Shown here: positions 51,652 to 60,224 of the stretch, piece by piece | Layout of the letters: every line of letters begins with the position of its first letter | Position numbering within the stretch: the stretch's first letter is position 1 | Assembly (NCBI GenBank): GCA_958352855.1 | Contig: CATWQE010000012.1 | Coordinates: forward strand, 1 to 60,318 | Source of the DNA: an uncultured Bacillota bacterium | GTDB lineage: Bacteria > Bacillota > Clostridia > Lachnospirales > Lachnospiraceae | Direction of reading: 5' to 3' | DNA: 60,318 nt | Made by a program: the position numbers and the translations under genes | The notes under the pieces: generated by a model | What the model was told of the DNA's origin: nothing | Databases searched by the model: none | The model's input: the letters and a program-made list of their open reading frames with translations, nothing else

Positions 51652-52407
51652 ATGTCAGTAACAATTAAAACTGCCAGAGAGATAGAACTAATGCGGGAAG
51701 CCGGAAGACTTCTGGAAATCGTGCATAATCAGTTGGGAGAGTTTATTAAACCGGGGATTACCACTCTGGATATTGACCGTTTGGGAGAAAAACTCATCCG
51801 CAATCTTGGGTGTACTCCTAACTTTTTGCACTACAATGGTTATCCGGCATCTATCTGTGTATCTGTAAATGATGAAGTAGTTCATGGAATCCCCAACAAA
51901 AGAAGAGTCCTTCAGGAAGGAGATATTGTCAGCCTGGATGCAGGACTAATTTACAAGGGTTATCATTCGGATGCTGCCAGAACCTATGCGGTGGGTTCCG
52001 TTTCCAGGGAAGCGCAGCAATTAATTGATGTGACCAGACAGAGCTTTTTCGAGGGAATTAAATTTGCCCGGGCGGGCAATCATTTAAACGATATTTCTAC
52101 GGCCATTTCAGCCTATGCAGAAAAATTTGGCTATGGGGTTGTGCGGGATTTAGTTGGACATGGAATTGGTACGCATCTTCATGAAGACCCTCAGATTCCC
52201 AATTATCCTCAGAAACGTCGTGGAATCCGTCTGGTGCCGGGAATGACCCTGGCTATTGAGCCTATGATTAATATAGGACGGGCAGATGTGGAATGGCTGG
52301 ATGATGAATGGACCGTAGTGACACAGGATGGCACCCTGTCAGCACATTATGAAAACACTGTGCTGATTACAGATGGAGAGCCTGAAATTCTCACATTGAA
52401 TCCATAA
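51652..52407 (+). CDS. map: Methionine aminopeptidase type I
   Basis: Removes the starting methionine from new proteins. The five metal ligands of the pita-bread fold are recognisable: D in SLDAGLIYKGYHSDAARTY (two Asp), H in GHGIGTHLHEDP, E in AIEPMINIG and E in HYENTVLIT. 251 residues. The SH3-type N-terminal extension of mammalian enzymes is absent. Confidence 0.97.
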   Translation: MSVTIKTAREIELMREAGRLLEIVHNQLGEFIKPGITTLDIDRLGEKLIRNLGCTPNFLHYNGYPASICVSVNDEVVHGIPNKRRVLQEGDIVSLDAGLIYKGYHSDAARTYAVGSVSREAQQLIDVTRQSFFEGIKFARAGNHLNDISTAISAYAEKFGYGVVRDLVGHGIGTHLHEDPQIPNYPQKRRGIRLVPGMTLAIEPMINIGRADVEWLDDEWTVVTQDGTLSAHYENTVLITDGEPEILTLNP

Positions 52408-52419
52408 GCAGGAGAGACT

Positions 52420-52698
52420 ATGAGAGACTTTACAAAGGGAATGCTTGCCAGGTCAAAAGCCGGGCATGATACAGGAAAGTGGTATGTAGTCATGGATGTA
52501 GACCAGGAGTATGTTTACCTGGCAGACGGAGAAGTCCGTACTGTGAATCGTCTGAAAAAAAAGAAACGCAAACATGTTCAGATTTGCTATAAGATTCCAG
52601 AAGCTTTGGATAAAATTTTAAAAGACGGAACACAGATTCGTGATGAGCATATTAAAAGAGCCATAAAAGAATTTAAGAACAATCAGCAGGAGGATTAG
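52420..52698 (+). CDS. KOW-domain RNA-binding protein (L14e-like)
   Basis: A 92-residue basic protein common in Firmicutes between map and infA. The N-terminal half, KGMLARSKAGHDTGKWYVVM, DVDQEYVYLADGEVRTV and KKKRKHVQ, resembles the KOW/SH3 barrel of ribosomal protein L14e. The C-terminal ~30 residues are helical and charged. A ribosomal role is inferred from context. GCAGGAGAG upstream. Confidence 0.85.
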   Translation: MRDFTKGMLARSKAGHDTGKWYVVMDVDQEYVYLADGEVRTVNRLKKKKRKHVQICYKIPEALDKILKDGTQIRDEHIKRAIKEFKNNQQED

Positions 52699-52701
52699 TT
52701 T

Positions 52702-52920
52702 ATGTCTAAGGCAGACGTTATTGAAGTAGAAGGAACAGTGTTAGAAAAATTACCTAACGCAATGTTCAAAGTAGAACTGGAAAACAAACATGTGATTTTA
52801 GCGCATATCAGCGGAAAATTAAGAATGAACTTCATCCGTATTCTTCCAGGAGACAAGGTTACTATTGAAATGTCCCCATACGATTTAAGCAAGGGAAGAA
52901 TTATCTGGAGAGATAAATAA
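52702..52920 (+). CDS. infA: Translation initiation factor IF-1
   Basis: S1-like OB-fold protein that blocks the A site during initiation. 72 residues: SKADVIEVEGTVLEKLPNAMF, HISGKLRMNFIRILPGDKV and the SPYDLSKGRIIWR end are canonical. Starts 3 bases after the KOW gene stop with AGGAGG upstream. Unusually, it is followed by a terminator and not by rpmJ. Confidence 0.98.
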   Translation: MSKADVIEVEGTVLEKLPNAMFKVELENKHVILAHISGKLRMNFIRILPGDKVTIEMSPYDLSKGRIIWRDK

Positions 52921-52933
52921 GAAATTGAGTTAG

Positions 52934-52988
52934 AAAAACCGCTACAGGAAAGACAGAGGAAAATGTCTGAGCCTGTAGCGGTTTTTTT
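52934..52988 (+). terminator. Strong intrinsic terminator after infA
   Basis: AAAAACCGCTACAGG pairs with CCTGTAGCGGTTTTTTT, a 12-bp helix with a T-run to 52988; an inner AGACA/TGTCT hairpin completes it. The A-run on the 5' side allows it to work also for the minus-strand gene that ends at 53075. Confidence 0.92.
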
Positions 52989-53031
52989 GTCTATATAAGT
53001 GAATTTTACTCTTTGTCAGGGAGGTTTAGAG

Positions 53032-53133
53032 ATGGAAAAAATTCTATATGGGTATACGAAGCAGGAAATAGCCTTTATTCTGCAATGGTATAATGGGTGT
53101 TTCGTGCTTTTCCTTTTTGTTCTAACAAGTTAG
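53032..53133 (+). pseudogene. 33-codon ORF with good ribosome site, probable gene remnant
   Basis: GGGAGG sits 8 bases before the ATG. About 14 codons (MEKILYGYTKQEI...) lie outside any other gene; the remaining codons run antisense to the 3' end of the AlbA_2 gene and turn into hydrophobic low-sense sequence. This looks like the first part of a gene cut by the arrival of the minus-strand gene. A real small protein cannot be excluded. Confidence 0.4.
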
Positions 53134-54421
53134 TTTTTACCATTTTTCGGATCACTCTGGCGGCAGTAGAAGCGCTTACTTCAAGCAATCCTATCACATC
53201 ATTTCTTGTAATTGCACCATGTTTTCTGGCATATTCCAATATTTTTTCTTCTTCGTCACTTAGCTCTTTTTCAGTGTGAACTGTAACCGGTGTGCCGGAT
53301 TTCGTTTTTACAGTTGCATTTTCTGTTTCGTAGTTTGCGTTGATATTAGGCAATATGATCTTAAAGGTATTTTTCGTGGTTTCAATTACAGGCTTTACCT
53401 GCATATTTTCGTATGCCTTCATAATTTTGCCCATTCCGGTTCCATACGCCTCAATTAAGTGCAATCGGTAAAATACATTCGCAAGGTTCTGATTTCTGCA
53501 CACAGAAATGCCAACCATAACATCCTCCAGGTCTATGCCTGGCATCAGCCCTCCGATAGATACAAATTCAATCCGATTCTCATAAATACTGATAAAAGCG
53601 CTGGCACTAAAAGCATAGTCACGGTGAACCAGCAGGTTTAGCAATGCTTCTCTGACAGCGACTTCAGGGTAATCCCTGACATCAATCCGGTATAGTTTTT
53701 CTATGGTTGCACGGGTCTGATTGCGGAAGTCAATAAAATCATACACTTCGTTCATCTGCTGCATCAGCGATCCGGTAAACTCCCGACGATCCTTGAAAAT
53801 GGTCTGATCCGTTCCCTGAAAGACCGCAGCTTTAATGGTATGGATGCATTGGTCTGACAGAAGCAGCGCCAGGTTACTGTATAGCCCATCCTGATCGATC
53901 AATTTCAAAGTACGCATCTGCTGTGGTCCAAAGTCAGTTTTCCGAAGTTCGAATTCTTTTTTTGCTGCCTCAAATGTAAGGTTCTGATTTAAGCAGCGCA
54001 TCGCTTCAAAACGATCTCCGTCTGTTTCCTTTATCATGTGCCGGATTGTCATATCAGTCGCCGGAACAGAAGAATATCCCTGTCGGACATACACACCTTC
54101 CGGCCGCATTCCTTTTTTGGCAAGGTAATAGGGGCGGTCTGTTCCACGCTGAATATCTACAGCAACAATATTTTTCCCATTTTCCACGATGGTTTCATAA
54201 TGCAGGAACATGGTTATATCCGGTTTGATCGCATCCCTTACCATATTGCTGATTTGAAGGGAAACACGATCCGCATTATCCAATCCGATAACCGTGCCAT
54301 CGTCCCTGACCCCTATATACAGTTTCCCGCCATTGCAGTTTGCAAAGGCAATGATTTCTTTTTTTATATCGTCTACCACAATTTCTTTCAGTTCTACGGT
54401 TTCGCTTTCCCGAAAAAGCAT
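53075..54421 (-). CDS. Schlafen-type AlbA_2 regulator with ATPase-like and winged-helix domains
   Basis: 448 residues. The N-terminal AlbA_2 (Schlafen-fold) domain shows SETVELKE, FANCNGGKLYIGVRDDG and IGLDNAD (about 1-115). A middle domain has the HATPase_c_4-like segment VREALLNLLVHRDY and SAFISIYENRIEFVSIGGLMPG (about 250-320). The C-terminal winged helix (about 385-448) reads ITRNDVIGLLEVSASTAARVIRKM. Such proteins act as transcription regulators or in phage-related defence. A promoter and repeat operator lie just upstream, so it probably regulates itself. GGAG precedes the ATG on its strand. Confidence 0.85.
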   Translation of the reverse strand: MLFRESETVELKEIVVDDIKKEIIAFANCNGGKLYIGVRDDGTVIGLDNADRVSLQISNMVRDAIKPDITMFLHYETIVENGKNIVAVDIQRGTDRPYYLAKKGMRPEGVYVRQGYSSVPATDMTIRHMIKETDGDRFEAMRCLNQNLTFEAAKKEFELRKTDFGPQQMRTLKLIDQDGLYSNLALLLSDQCIHTIKAAVFQGTDQTIFKDRREFTGSLMQQMNEVYDFIDFRNQTRATIEKLYRIDVRDYPEVAVREALLNLLVHRDYAFSASAFISIYENRIEFVSIGGLMPGIDLEDVMVGISVCRNQNLANVFYRLHLIEAYGTGMGKIMKAYENMQVKPVIETTKNTFKIILPNINANYETENATVKTKSGTPVTVHTEKELSDEEEKILEYARKHGAITRNDVIGLLEVSASTAARVIRKMVKTNLLEQKGKARNTHYTIAE

Positions 54422-54455
54422 AGTGCATCTCCTTTATTTTCAAATTTGTAAGTCT

Positions 54456-54526
54456 ATCATATCAAATCGTGTCAATTGTGTCAATCGTGTCAATGAGGCT
54501 GATACGATTGACACAATTGACACGAT
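54456..54526 (-). promoter_or_regulatory. Promoter and repeat operator of the AlbA_2 gene
   Basis: Reading the minus strand, TTGACA (54484-54479), 17 bases, TATGAT (54461-54456). The promoter is embedded in a 23-bp perfect inverted repeat (54466-54488 with 54504-54526, 15-bp spacer). The arms are built of GTGTCAAT units spaced 9 bp apart: plus-strand at 54469, 54478 and 54487, minus-strand at 54507-54514 and 54516-54523. One unit covers the -35 box, so a bound protein would block transcription. Confidence 0.8.
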
Positions 54527-54584
54527 ATTCTCATTATGCCCGCAAACTTAAGAAATCATTAGTTTTTTTATTGGGCTAGAAATA

Positions 54585-55883
54585 TTATTGTTTCAAGGTT
54601 ATAATGCTATGAAACGTAGCAGTGCTGTCATCATAATACATTTTTACATCCCCCTGATACTGTTTCACAACCTTCTGAATACTTTTCAGACCAAAGCCAT
54701 GTCTGTCATTTTTCGTTTTCCGGGAGACAAGCTCTCCATTGTGATTATATACAGGCATACTTCGACAGGAATTAATAGCCACAATCAGAACAAATGGAGA
54801 ATTTTCCTTTTTCTGCACACTCAGTTCAATAAAAGAATCTGAAATATTTTCTGCTGCTTCCACTGCATTATCCAGCAAATTGCAGAACAGGGATGTCAGG
54901 TCATTCTGTTCAACATGTGGGAGAGAATTTTTCCGGATATCTGCAAGAAATTTAATATTTTTCTCCATACATTGCCGTTGGTAGCGGCTGAGAATCGCGT
55001 TTAACATGGCGTTATCACAGATTCTTGCAGTTTCCTTTAAATCAGAGGCATCCATAAGCTGACGGATGTAGGCTTCTATTTTTTCGGTTTCCCCATTCTC
55101 ATTTAACAGTTTAATGGATTGTAGATGCTTTTTAATATCATGAATTAAAATACTCCGGTTTTCATTTTGAGACAGCAGCATTTTATAATATTCAGCAGAG
55201 TCAGATTCCTTTTGAAGAAGTAGCCGCATTTCTGTAAATTCAAGGCTTTTTTTCTGGTTGTACTGTGTGATTCCAAATACCAATAAGTTTGTCAGTAGAA
55301 GAAGAACAGCGCTGCATGTTACCATAATGTTTGTAACAGGAACAAAGTAGGAAGTTTCAGCAATGGTAAGAAACGTAAGCATAACAAAAACAGATGAAAT
55401 TGGAATCAGCATTAGAAATAATTCTGAAGCGTCATGTGAAGCTGGTTTCTGCTTCCTGCTTTTGAATATGTGTGTCAAAAAAAAGATGACAGTAAAAAAT
55501 AAACTTTTACTAAAAATCACAAAAAATGCAAAGCCAATATCTTCTGTGGATAAGAAATTGGGGAAAAACTTTATTATAATGCCCATAGATATTAATTCGG
55601 ATATGTTCATAATCCCTGTGAATATAGTGGAGTGAAGAAGGCAAGAGGAAAAGGGGAGTATAAAGTTCATAAGAAAAAAGAATATATTGGACACAAAAAA
55701 CAGGAACGTATTTAAAAATGTGTTATGGAACATTGAGAAGCAAAACAGTATAAAATACAAGGCACTCAAAAACAACACTCGTGTCTTCGTAGAGTGCTTC
55801 GGAAGGAAGAGCTTGGATGAATATTGCCAGATGATAATGGCTTCTATGAAAAAAGCAAAAAAGAATAGTAAAGTTCTCTCCAT
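54585..55883 (-). CDS. GHKL sensor histidine kinase (AgrC-like)
   Basis: Membrane sensor of a peptide- or envelope-responsive two-component system. Six or seven hydrophobic segments fill residues 5-205; a dimerisation helix follows with phospho-acceptor H248 in ILIHDIKKHLQSI; the ATPase N-box reads NLLDNAVEAAE and the G-box KNDRHGFGLKSI. 432 residues. The start is 3 bases from the regulator stop, so the pair is co-expressed. The sensed ligand is unknown; no AgrD-like gene is visible near it. Confidence 0.92.
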   Translation of the reverse strand: MERTLLFFFAFFIEAIIIWQYSSKLFLPKHSTKTRVLFLSALYFILFCFSMFHNTFLNTFLFFVSNIFFFLMNFILPFSSCLLHSTIFTGIMNISELISMGIIIKFFPNFLSTEDIGFAFFVIFSKSLFFTVIFFLTHIFKSRKQKPASHDASELFLMLIPISSVFVMLTFLTIAETSYFVPVTNIMVTCSAVLLLLTNLLVFGITQYNQKKSLEFTEMRLLLQKESDSAEYYKMLLSQNENRSILIHDIKKHLQSIKLLNENGETEKIEAYIRQLMDASDLKETARICDNAMLNAILSRYQRQCMEKNIKFLADIRKNSLPHVEQNDLTSLFCNLLDNAVEAAENISDSFIELSVQKKENSPFVLIVAINSCRSMPVYNHNGELVSRKTKNDRHGFGLKSIQKVVKQYQGDVKMYYDDSTATFHSIITLKQ

Positions 55884-55886
55884 AAA

Positions 55887-56594
55887 TTACCTCATACTTT
55901 CCAAATATAAAAGATAGGCATTTTTAAAAGCGGTATATTTCCTACGTGTCAGATACGCTGCCACCTGCTGGCTGGCAAGGTGTATCATGGTGTGGTCAAA
56001 ATTAACCACATGTTCAAGATTTACAATAAAACTGCGGTGGGTCTGGAAAAAACAGTTTTTCGGAAGATGTTCTATCCAGTAATTCATATTTTCCACAGAA
56101 ATAAAATCTTGTAAAGTGGTGTGTACGATTACTTTTCGGCCCTGGGCTTCTATGGCAATAATGTAGGAAGCAGGAAGGGTAGTAATACCCTGCCGGGTTT
56201 CAATGGGGATTTTTTCAGTTGTGGTATTCAGATGAGCCAGAGCATCCTTCATATTCCGGAAAAGACGCTGTTTGTCCAGGGGTTTGGACAGGTATCGGAA
56301 TACATGAAAACGCATGGCCTCATCCAGATATTCAGAATAAGAAGTTACTACGAAAATGAGGATATTTTTGTTTGATTTTTTCAATTCATTTCCAACATAA
56401 ATCCCATTCATACCAGGCATTTCAATGTCAAGAAACACGATATCTTTTTCTCCATTGTCATTTAATAAATCCTCACCGCTTGTAAAGGACAGCAGCTCAG
56501 GGCATTTGATATGGTTTGCTTCAAAGAAAAGCAGAATATATTTTTTCAATTGTTCAATAATTAATTCGTCATCATCACAAATTAAAATACGCAT
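55887..56594 (-). CDS. LytTR response regulator
   Basis: Receiver domain (1-120) with D7-D9 acidic cluster, phospho-acceptor D56 in VFLDIEMPGMNG and K in YLSKPLDKQ, followed by a LytTR DNA-binding domain (about 135-235) with FFQTHRSFIVNLEHV. 235 residues. First gene of the minus-strand two-component operon. LytTR regulators typically bind direct repeats near target promoters; the divergent lipoprotein-ABC operon is the most likely target. GGTGA lies upstream of the ATG on its strand. Confidence 0.93.
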   Translation of the reverse strand: MRILICDDDELIIEQLKKYILLFFEANHIKCPELLSFTSGEDLLNDNGEKDIVFLDIEMPGMNGIYVGNELKKSNKNILIFVVTSYSEYLDEAMRFHVFRYLSKPLDKQRLFRNMKDALAHLNTTTEKIPIETRQGITTLPASYIIAIEAQGRKVIVHTTLQDFISVENMNYWIEHLPKNCFFQTHRSFIVNLEHVVNFDHTMIHLASQQVAAYLTRRKYTAFKNAYLLYLESMR

Positions 56595-56632
56595 TTTTTC
56601 ACCAGACTTTCTATAAGGATAGATTTATGTAT

Positions 56633-56661
56633 ATCATACCATATAGAGGAGTTAAATACAA
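56633..56661 (-). promoter_or_regulatory. Promoter of the two-component operon
   Basis: On the minus strand TTGTAT (56661-56656), 17 bases, TATGAT (56638-56633), about 40 bases before the regulator ATG. Confidence 0.55.
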
Positions 56662-56748
56662 AAAATGCGTATGAAAAGACCTATTTAGGTTGGTTTTGGT
56701 TAAATTTGTAAGAGAATAAAACAACCAAAAATTTCTTTAAAATGTCAT

Positions 56749-56776
56749 TTGATGCAAAAGTAGTTGAAAGTAAAAT
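56749..56776 (+). promoter_or_regulatory. Possible promoter of the lipoprotein-ABC operon
   Basis: TTGATG (56749-56754), 16 bases, TAAAAT (56771-56776), about 48 bases before the ATG. The sequence is A-rich so the match is not strong. The 229-base divergent gap from 56595 also holds TTGGTTTTGGTT near 56690, a possible LytTR-type repeat. Confidence 0.4.
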
Positions 56777-56823
56777 AAAAATAGAGATAATGAGGGTATC
56801 ATTAAAATGGGGGAAGATAAGAA

Positions 56824-57939
56824 ATGAAATTAAAAAAGATATCTGCCCTATTATTATGCTTAGGAATGGTTTGTACGGGTTGTTCAGCCAATGGGAAGGA
56901 AGAAAAGGTGCAGAAAGAGCTCACTAACCATGTGATAGACAGTGAAAAAAACATTGAAACAGGACAGTCAGATATACAAGAGACTATTATGGAGCATTTA
57001 ACAGTAAATGCGAAAATAGAAATTCCAGAAGCGCCCCTTACTTCTTATACTACAGAAATAAAAAAATTTGATGCCGGAAAAGTTGCAGAGCTCTTATGGC
57101 CGGAAAGCCGCAAAGAAGAGCTTATTATTGAAGAATATGATGCAGGGGCAACAGAAGTAACATTTCAGGATGAAAGAGTGGCATTAGGACCAGGTACTAT
57201 GATGTATGATAAAAATAGTGATATCACATATATATCAGGGCTGGTGGCTTTTGCAGAAGAGAGCAATCTTCTGGAAGAGAAAGAATTAGGATTTATGACA
57301 GTGGAACAGGCTGCGCAGAATGTGGAAACGTTCTTAGAAAAATTGGAGTTAGGTGGAGAGTTAGGAGAAAAACAAGTCTTTGCTTTATCAAAAGAAAAGC
57401 TGTCCAGCATACAGGAAATGATGAAAAAAGATGAAAATTATAAATATTTTTATGAATCAGGGAAATATCAGGAACGTACATGGGATTCAGACGATGAGAT
57501 TTATTATCTGAAATATAAATTTAGTATGGATGGAGTGCCGATTTTTGGCGTGGATTCTCCTACAGTCCAGATGTCCGGCGGAATGGATCGTCCCTTACTT
57601 GCCCAGCCCATAGAATGTGATATTTTGGTTTCCAATGCCGGCATATGTGAAGTAAAGTTAATGGGGATGCTGAATCAAATGGAGAAAGAGGAAGAGAAAC
57701 AAGAGCTCATTCAGTATGATGGTATAAAAGAGGCATTAATCAAGAAATTTGGAGATGTTATATTATCGGATGATTATAATCTGTCTGGCGTATGGCTGGA
57801 ATATTTCCCTAAAATGAAAGAGGATTCTTTTGAAGAGGTTGAAGTAATTCCTGTATGGTGCTGCAAGTTTGAAATAAATGGAGAGGAAGTGGATTATGCA
57901 CTTAGGTTTCATGCGTTTACGGGGGAAGAAATTTCATGA
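56824..57939 (+). CDS. Predicted secreted lipoprotein of unknown function
   Basis: Lipoprotein signal: basic MKLKK, hydrophobic stretch, and cleavage before C20 in MVCTGC (the -3 residue is Cys, so the lipobox is slightly atypical). The mature ~350 residues are acidic, with no family I recognise; alternating strands and loops in the second half (about 190-371) could be a beta-rich substrate or regulatory domain. It is first in an operon with two membrane proteins and an ABC ATPase, so it may be an accessory or sensor for that transporter. ATG overlaps the next gene through ATGA. A GGGGGAAG tract lies upstream. Confidence 0.75.
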   Translation: MKLKKISALLLCLGMVCTGCSANGKEEKVQKELTNHVIDSEKNIETGQSDIQETIMEHLTVNAKIEIPEAPLTSYTTEIKKFDAGKVAELLWPESRKEELIIEEYDAGATEVTFQDERVALGPGTMMYDKNSDITYISGLVAFAEESNLLEEKELGFMTVEQAAQNVETFLEKLELGGELGEKQVFALSKEKLSSIQEMMKKDENYKYFYESGKYQERTWDSDDEIYYLKYKFSMDGVPIFGVDSPTVQMSGGMDRPLLAQPIECDILVSNAGICEVKLMGMLNQMEKEEEKQELIQYDGIKEALIKKFGDVILSDDYNLSGVWLEYFPKMKEDSFEEVEVIPVWCCKFEINGEEVDYALRFHAFTGEEIS

Positions 57940-58730
57940 GAAGGGTATTTGCTGCCGAAATGAAACGGGCAATTAATATAGGATGGATTATCAGTATTTT
58001 AGGAATTTGTTTTTCTATTTGTTTTGATTCCTGGAATGATTTAATAAGGGCATTGGAATCACATACAGGAAATGTACATTATTTTTTCTGGAACTCATCG
58101 TGGGGTGGAGCCTGTCGCACCTATTTTTTGCCAATATTTGCGGTGATTCCCTTTGCTGCCAGCTTTTGCCAGGATTACAAGAGTCATGCGCTTCCATTTA
58201 TTGCTTCAAGAGAAGGGAAAAAGACATATTGCACAATAAAATATATCATAAATGTTTTGTGCGGCGGTCTTACAGTTGCAATTGCTACAGGAATTTTAAT
58301 ACTGTTTCTTTCTGCAATATTTCCGATGGCAGATTCTTCGTATCAGGACGCTGTTATGTCAGACAGGTTTCATGCCTGGATTGCTGTGAATCAGCCTGTT
58401 GCATATGCATTTATTGAAATATTGTCAGGATTTTTAAGTGGGATGTTGTGGTCCGGGATTGCCATATGCATTTCAGTGTATATAGGAGACCCTTTTGTAG
58501 TGCTGGTATCACCATATTTTGTCAGTTTTCTGCTTTCACAGGTGTATCGCATATTCTCTGTTGAAGATAAATACCGCCTAGATAAATTGCTGACAGGAAA
58601 TATGATTATCCGTTCAAGTGTATTTACGGTGGGAATATGTACCGTAGTCGTGCTGGCAATAGTGGTTATGCTGGGAATTTTATTTCAGAAAACAGTATTA
58701 AGGAGGCTGGAAGATAATGTGTTTTATTAA
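57936..58730 (+). CDS. ABC-2 type membrane protein, first permease
   Basis: 264 residues with about six hydrophobic helices (starting near 13, 65, 95, 155, 185 and 235), the usual layout of an ABC-2 exporter permease. FAAEMKRAINIGWIISILGI at the N-terminus and ICQDYKSHALPFIASREGKK in a cytoplasmic loop are visible. It overlaps the lipoprotein stop (ATGA) and the next gene by 14 bases, so translation is coupled. Substrate unknown; similar operons export or give immunity to peptides. Confidence 0.75.
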   Translation: MRRVFAAEMKRAINIGWIISILGICFSICFDSWNDLIRALESHTGNVHYFFWNSSWGGACRTYFLPIFAVIPFAASFCQDYKSHALPFIASREGKKTYCTIKYIINVLCGGLTVAIATGILILFLSAIFPMADSSYQDAVMSDRFHAWIAVNQPVAYAFIEILSGFLSGMLWSGIAICISVYIGDPFVVLVSPYFVSFLLSQVYRIFSVEDKYRLDKLLTGNMIIRSSVFTVGICTVVVLAIVVMLGILFQKTVLRRLEDNVFY

Positions 58731-59568
58731 AGCATTTCGGATTTCAATCTATAACTTTAGAAAAACCATTTCATCCATGCGCATTCTGGCAGTTTTGTTG
58801 ATGATTGCATGTTTTATCATACAGAATATGGAGGCAGTGGTGGAATTTAGCAACCTTGTTAACATAGGGGTAACACCATATGCGTTTCCGCATTTAGTGA
58901 ATGATTATATTTGCCAGCTTATAATGATGGCAGGTGGGGTGCTTCTCTTTTGTAATGCGCCTTTTGAAGATGAGGGATATTTTTATATGCTTCCTCGCGC
59001 AGGAAAAATATCATGGGCATTAGGGCAGGTGATGTATATTGTGGGGATTTCTTTGCTTTATGTGCTGTTTTTAGTTGTGATGACCATATTGCCTATAATT
59101 GGGAATATGGAATTTGGAAGTGAATGGGGAAAAATATGGGGAACATTTGCGAAAACAGATGCAGGCATACAGGTCGGGCTTTTATTTCAGGTGACAGAAT
59201 ATATGATTAGCCATTATAGCGCTGGATATGCGTTGGCTGTAAGTGTTCTGCTAGAATGGTGGTGTGTAAGCTGGATAGGATTAATGATATATTTTTTTAA
59301 TAAACTGACAGGAAAAGCCATTGGAACTTGTATGGGAGCTTTTTGTGTATTACTTGATATTTGCATTTCAAATGACTGGATGGCTTGGGCAAATCGTTTT
59401 TCACCGATTACCCTTGCACAACTTAATACCTATACGGGATATAATTTAAAGTATCATATTACATTTGAATATAGCGTTGCATTTTTTTTGATAGGAATTT
59501 TTCTTTTGACAGGGTTAAGTGTTTTAGCAAATTATAAAGATAAAACAGAAGGCTGGAAGCGGAAGTAG
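58717..59568 (+). CDS. ABC-2 type membrane protein, second permease
   Basis: 283 residues, six or so hydrophobic helices and a short basic end. It resembles the previous protein only in topology. It lies between the first permease and the ATPase gene, so a heterodimeric permease with one shared ATPase is likely. The start lies inside the previous gene behind AAGGAGG. Confidence 0.75.
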   Translation: MCFIKAFRISIYNFRKTISSMRILAVLLMIACFIIQNMEAVVEFSNLVNIGVTPYAFPHLVNDYICQLIMMAGGVLLFCNAPFEDEGYFYMLPRAGKISWALGQVMYIVGISLLYVLFLVVMTILPIIGNMEFGSEWGKIWGTFAKTDAGIQVGLLFQVTEYMISHYSAGYALAVSVLLEWWCVSWIGLMIYFFNKLTGKAIGTCMGAFCVLLDICISNDWMAWANRFSPITLAQLNTYTGYNLKYHITFEYSVAFFLIGIFLLTGLSVLANYKDKTEGWKRK

Positions 59569-59576
59569 GAGGTAAA

Positions 59577-60224
59577 ATGGATACAGAGGCAATCATAGAA
59601 GTAAATAATCTTGATAAACAATTTAAAAATCAATTTGTATTAAAAAACATAAATATGAAGTTTTCTAAAGGGAAAATTTATGGAATTATCGGAAGAAACG
59701 GTTCGGGAAAAACTGTTTTACTAAAATGCATCTGTGGATTTTTGAAACCAACAACAGGGAGTGTTTCTGTGAACCAAAAAGTTATTGGGCAGGATATTGA
59801 CTTCCCTCAAAAACTGGGATTTATTATTGAAACACCTGGCTTTTTAACGAACTATTCAGGATATAAAAATTTGAAGTATTTGGCTTCTATAAAGAAGGAA
59901 ATAGATGATACTGCAGTTAAAGAGGCTATGATGTTGGTGGGCTTGAATCCAGAGGATAAAAAGCATGTAGGTAAGTATTCTCTTGGAATGCGCCAACGTT
60001 TAGGTATCGCACAGGCTATTATGGAAAAGCCGGATATTCTGATTTTGGATGAGCCAATGAATGGATTAGACAAAAATGGAGTACAGGAAATGAGAAAGTT
60101 GTTTCTTGAAATGAAAGCGGAAGGCAAGCTGATTCTTTTAACAAGTCATAACAAAGAAGATATCGATGTTTTGTGCGATGAAGTCTATGAGATGGATATG
60201 GGGAGTCTTATGAGGATTCGGTAA
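59577..60224 (+). CDS. ABC transporter ATP-binding protein
   Basis: Energises the two permeases. Walker A GRNGSGKT (about residue 38), the Q-loop region FIIETPGF, signature YSLGMRQRLG, Walker B DILILDEPMNG and H-loop TSHNKED are all intact. 215 residues, a short ATPase of the BcrA/peptide-export type. AGGAGG is 5 bases upstream of the ATG. After its stop, no clear terminator is seen in the last 94 bases of the window. Confidence 0.93.
   Translation: MDTEAIIEVNNLDKQFKNQFVLKNINMKFSKGKIYGIIGRNGSGKTVLLKCICGFLKPTTGSVSVNQKVIGQDIDFPQKLGFIIETPGFLTNYSGYKNLKYLASIKKEIDDTAVKEAMMLVGLNPEDKKHVGKYSLGMRQRLGIAQAIMEKPDILILDEPMNGLDKNGVQEMRKLFLEMKAEGKLILLTSHNKEDIDVLCDEVYEMDMGSLMRIR

Noticed and set aside
54469..54523. 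Phased GTGTCAAT repeats as a CRISPR array
   Set aside because: Units are 8-9 bp with almost no spacers and occur in both orientations over a promoter; no cas genes are present.
54294..54551. Plus-strand ORF with repeated VNRVN and TIDTID words
   Set aside because: The repetitive peptide is a by-product of the operator repeats and of antisense AlbA_2 sequence; there is no ribosome site.
56742..56927. Small plus-strand ORF overlapping the lipoprotein start
   Set aside because: It runs out of frame into the lipoprotein signal region and has no ribosome site.
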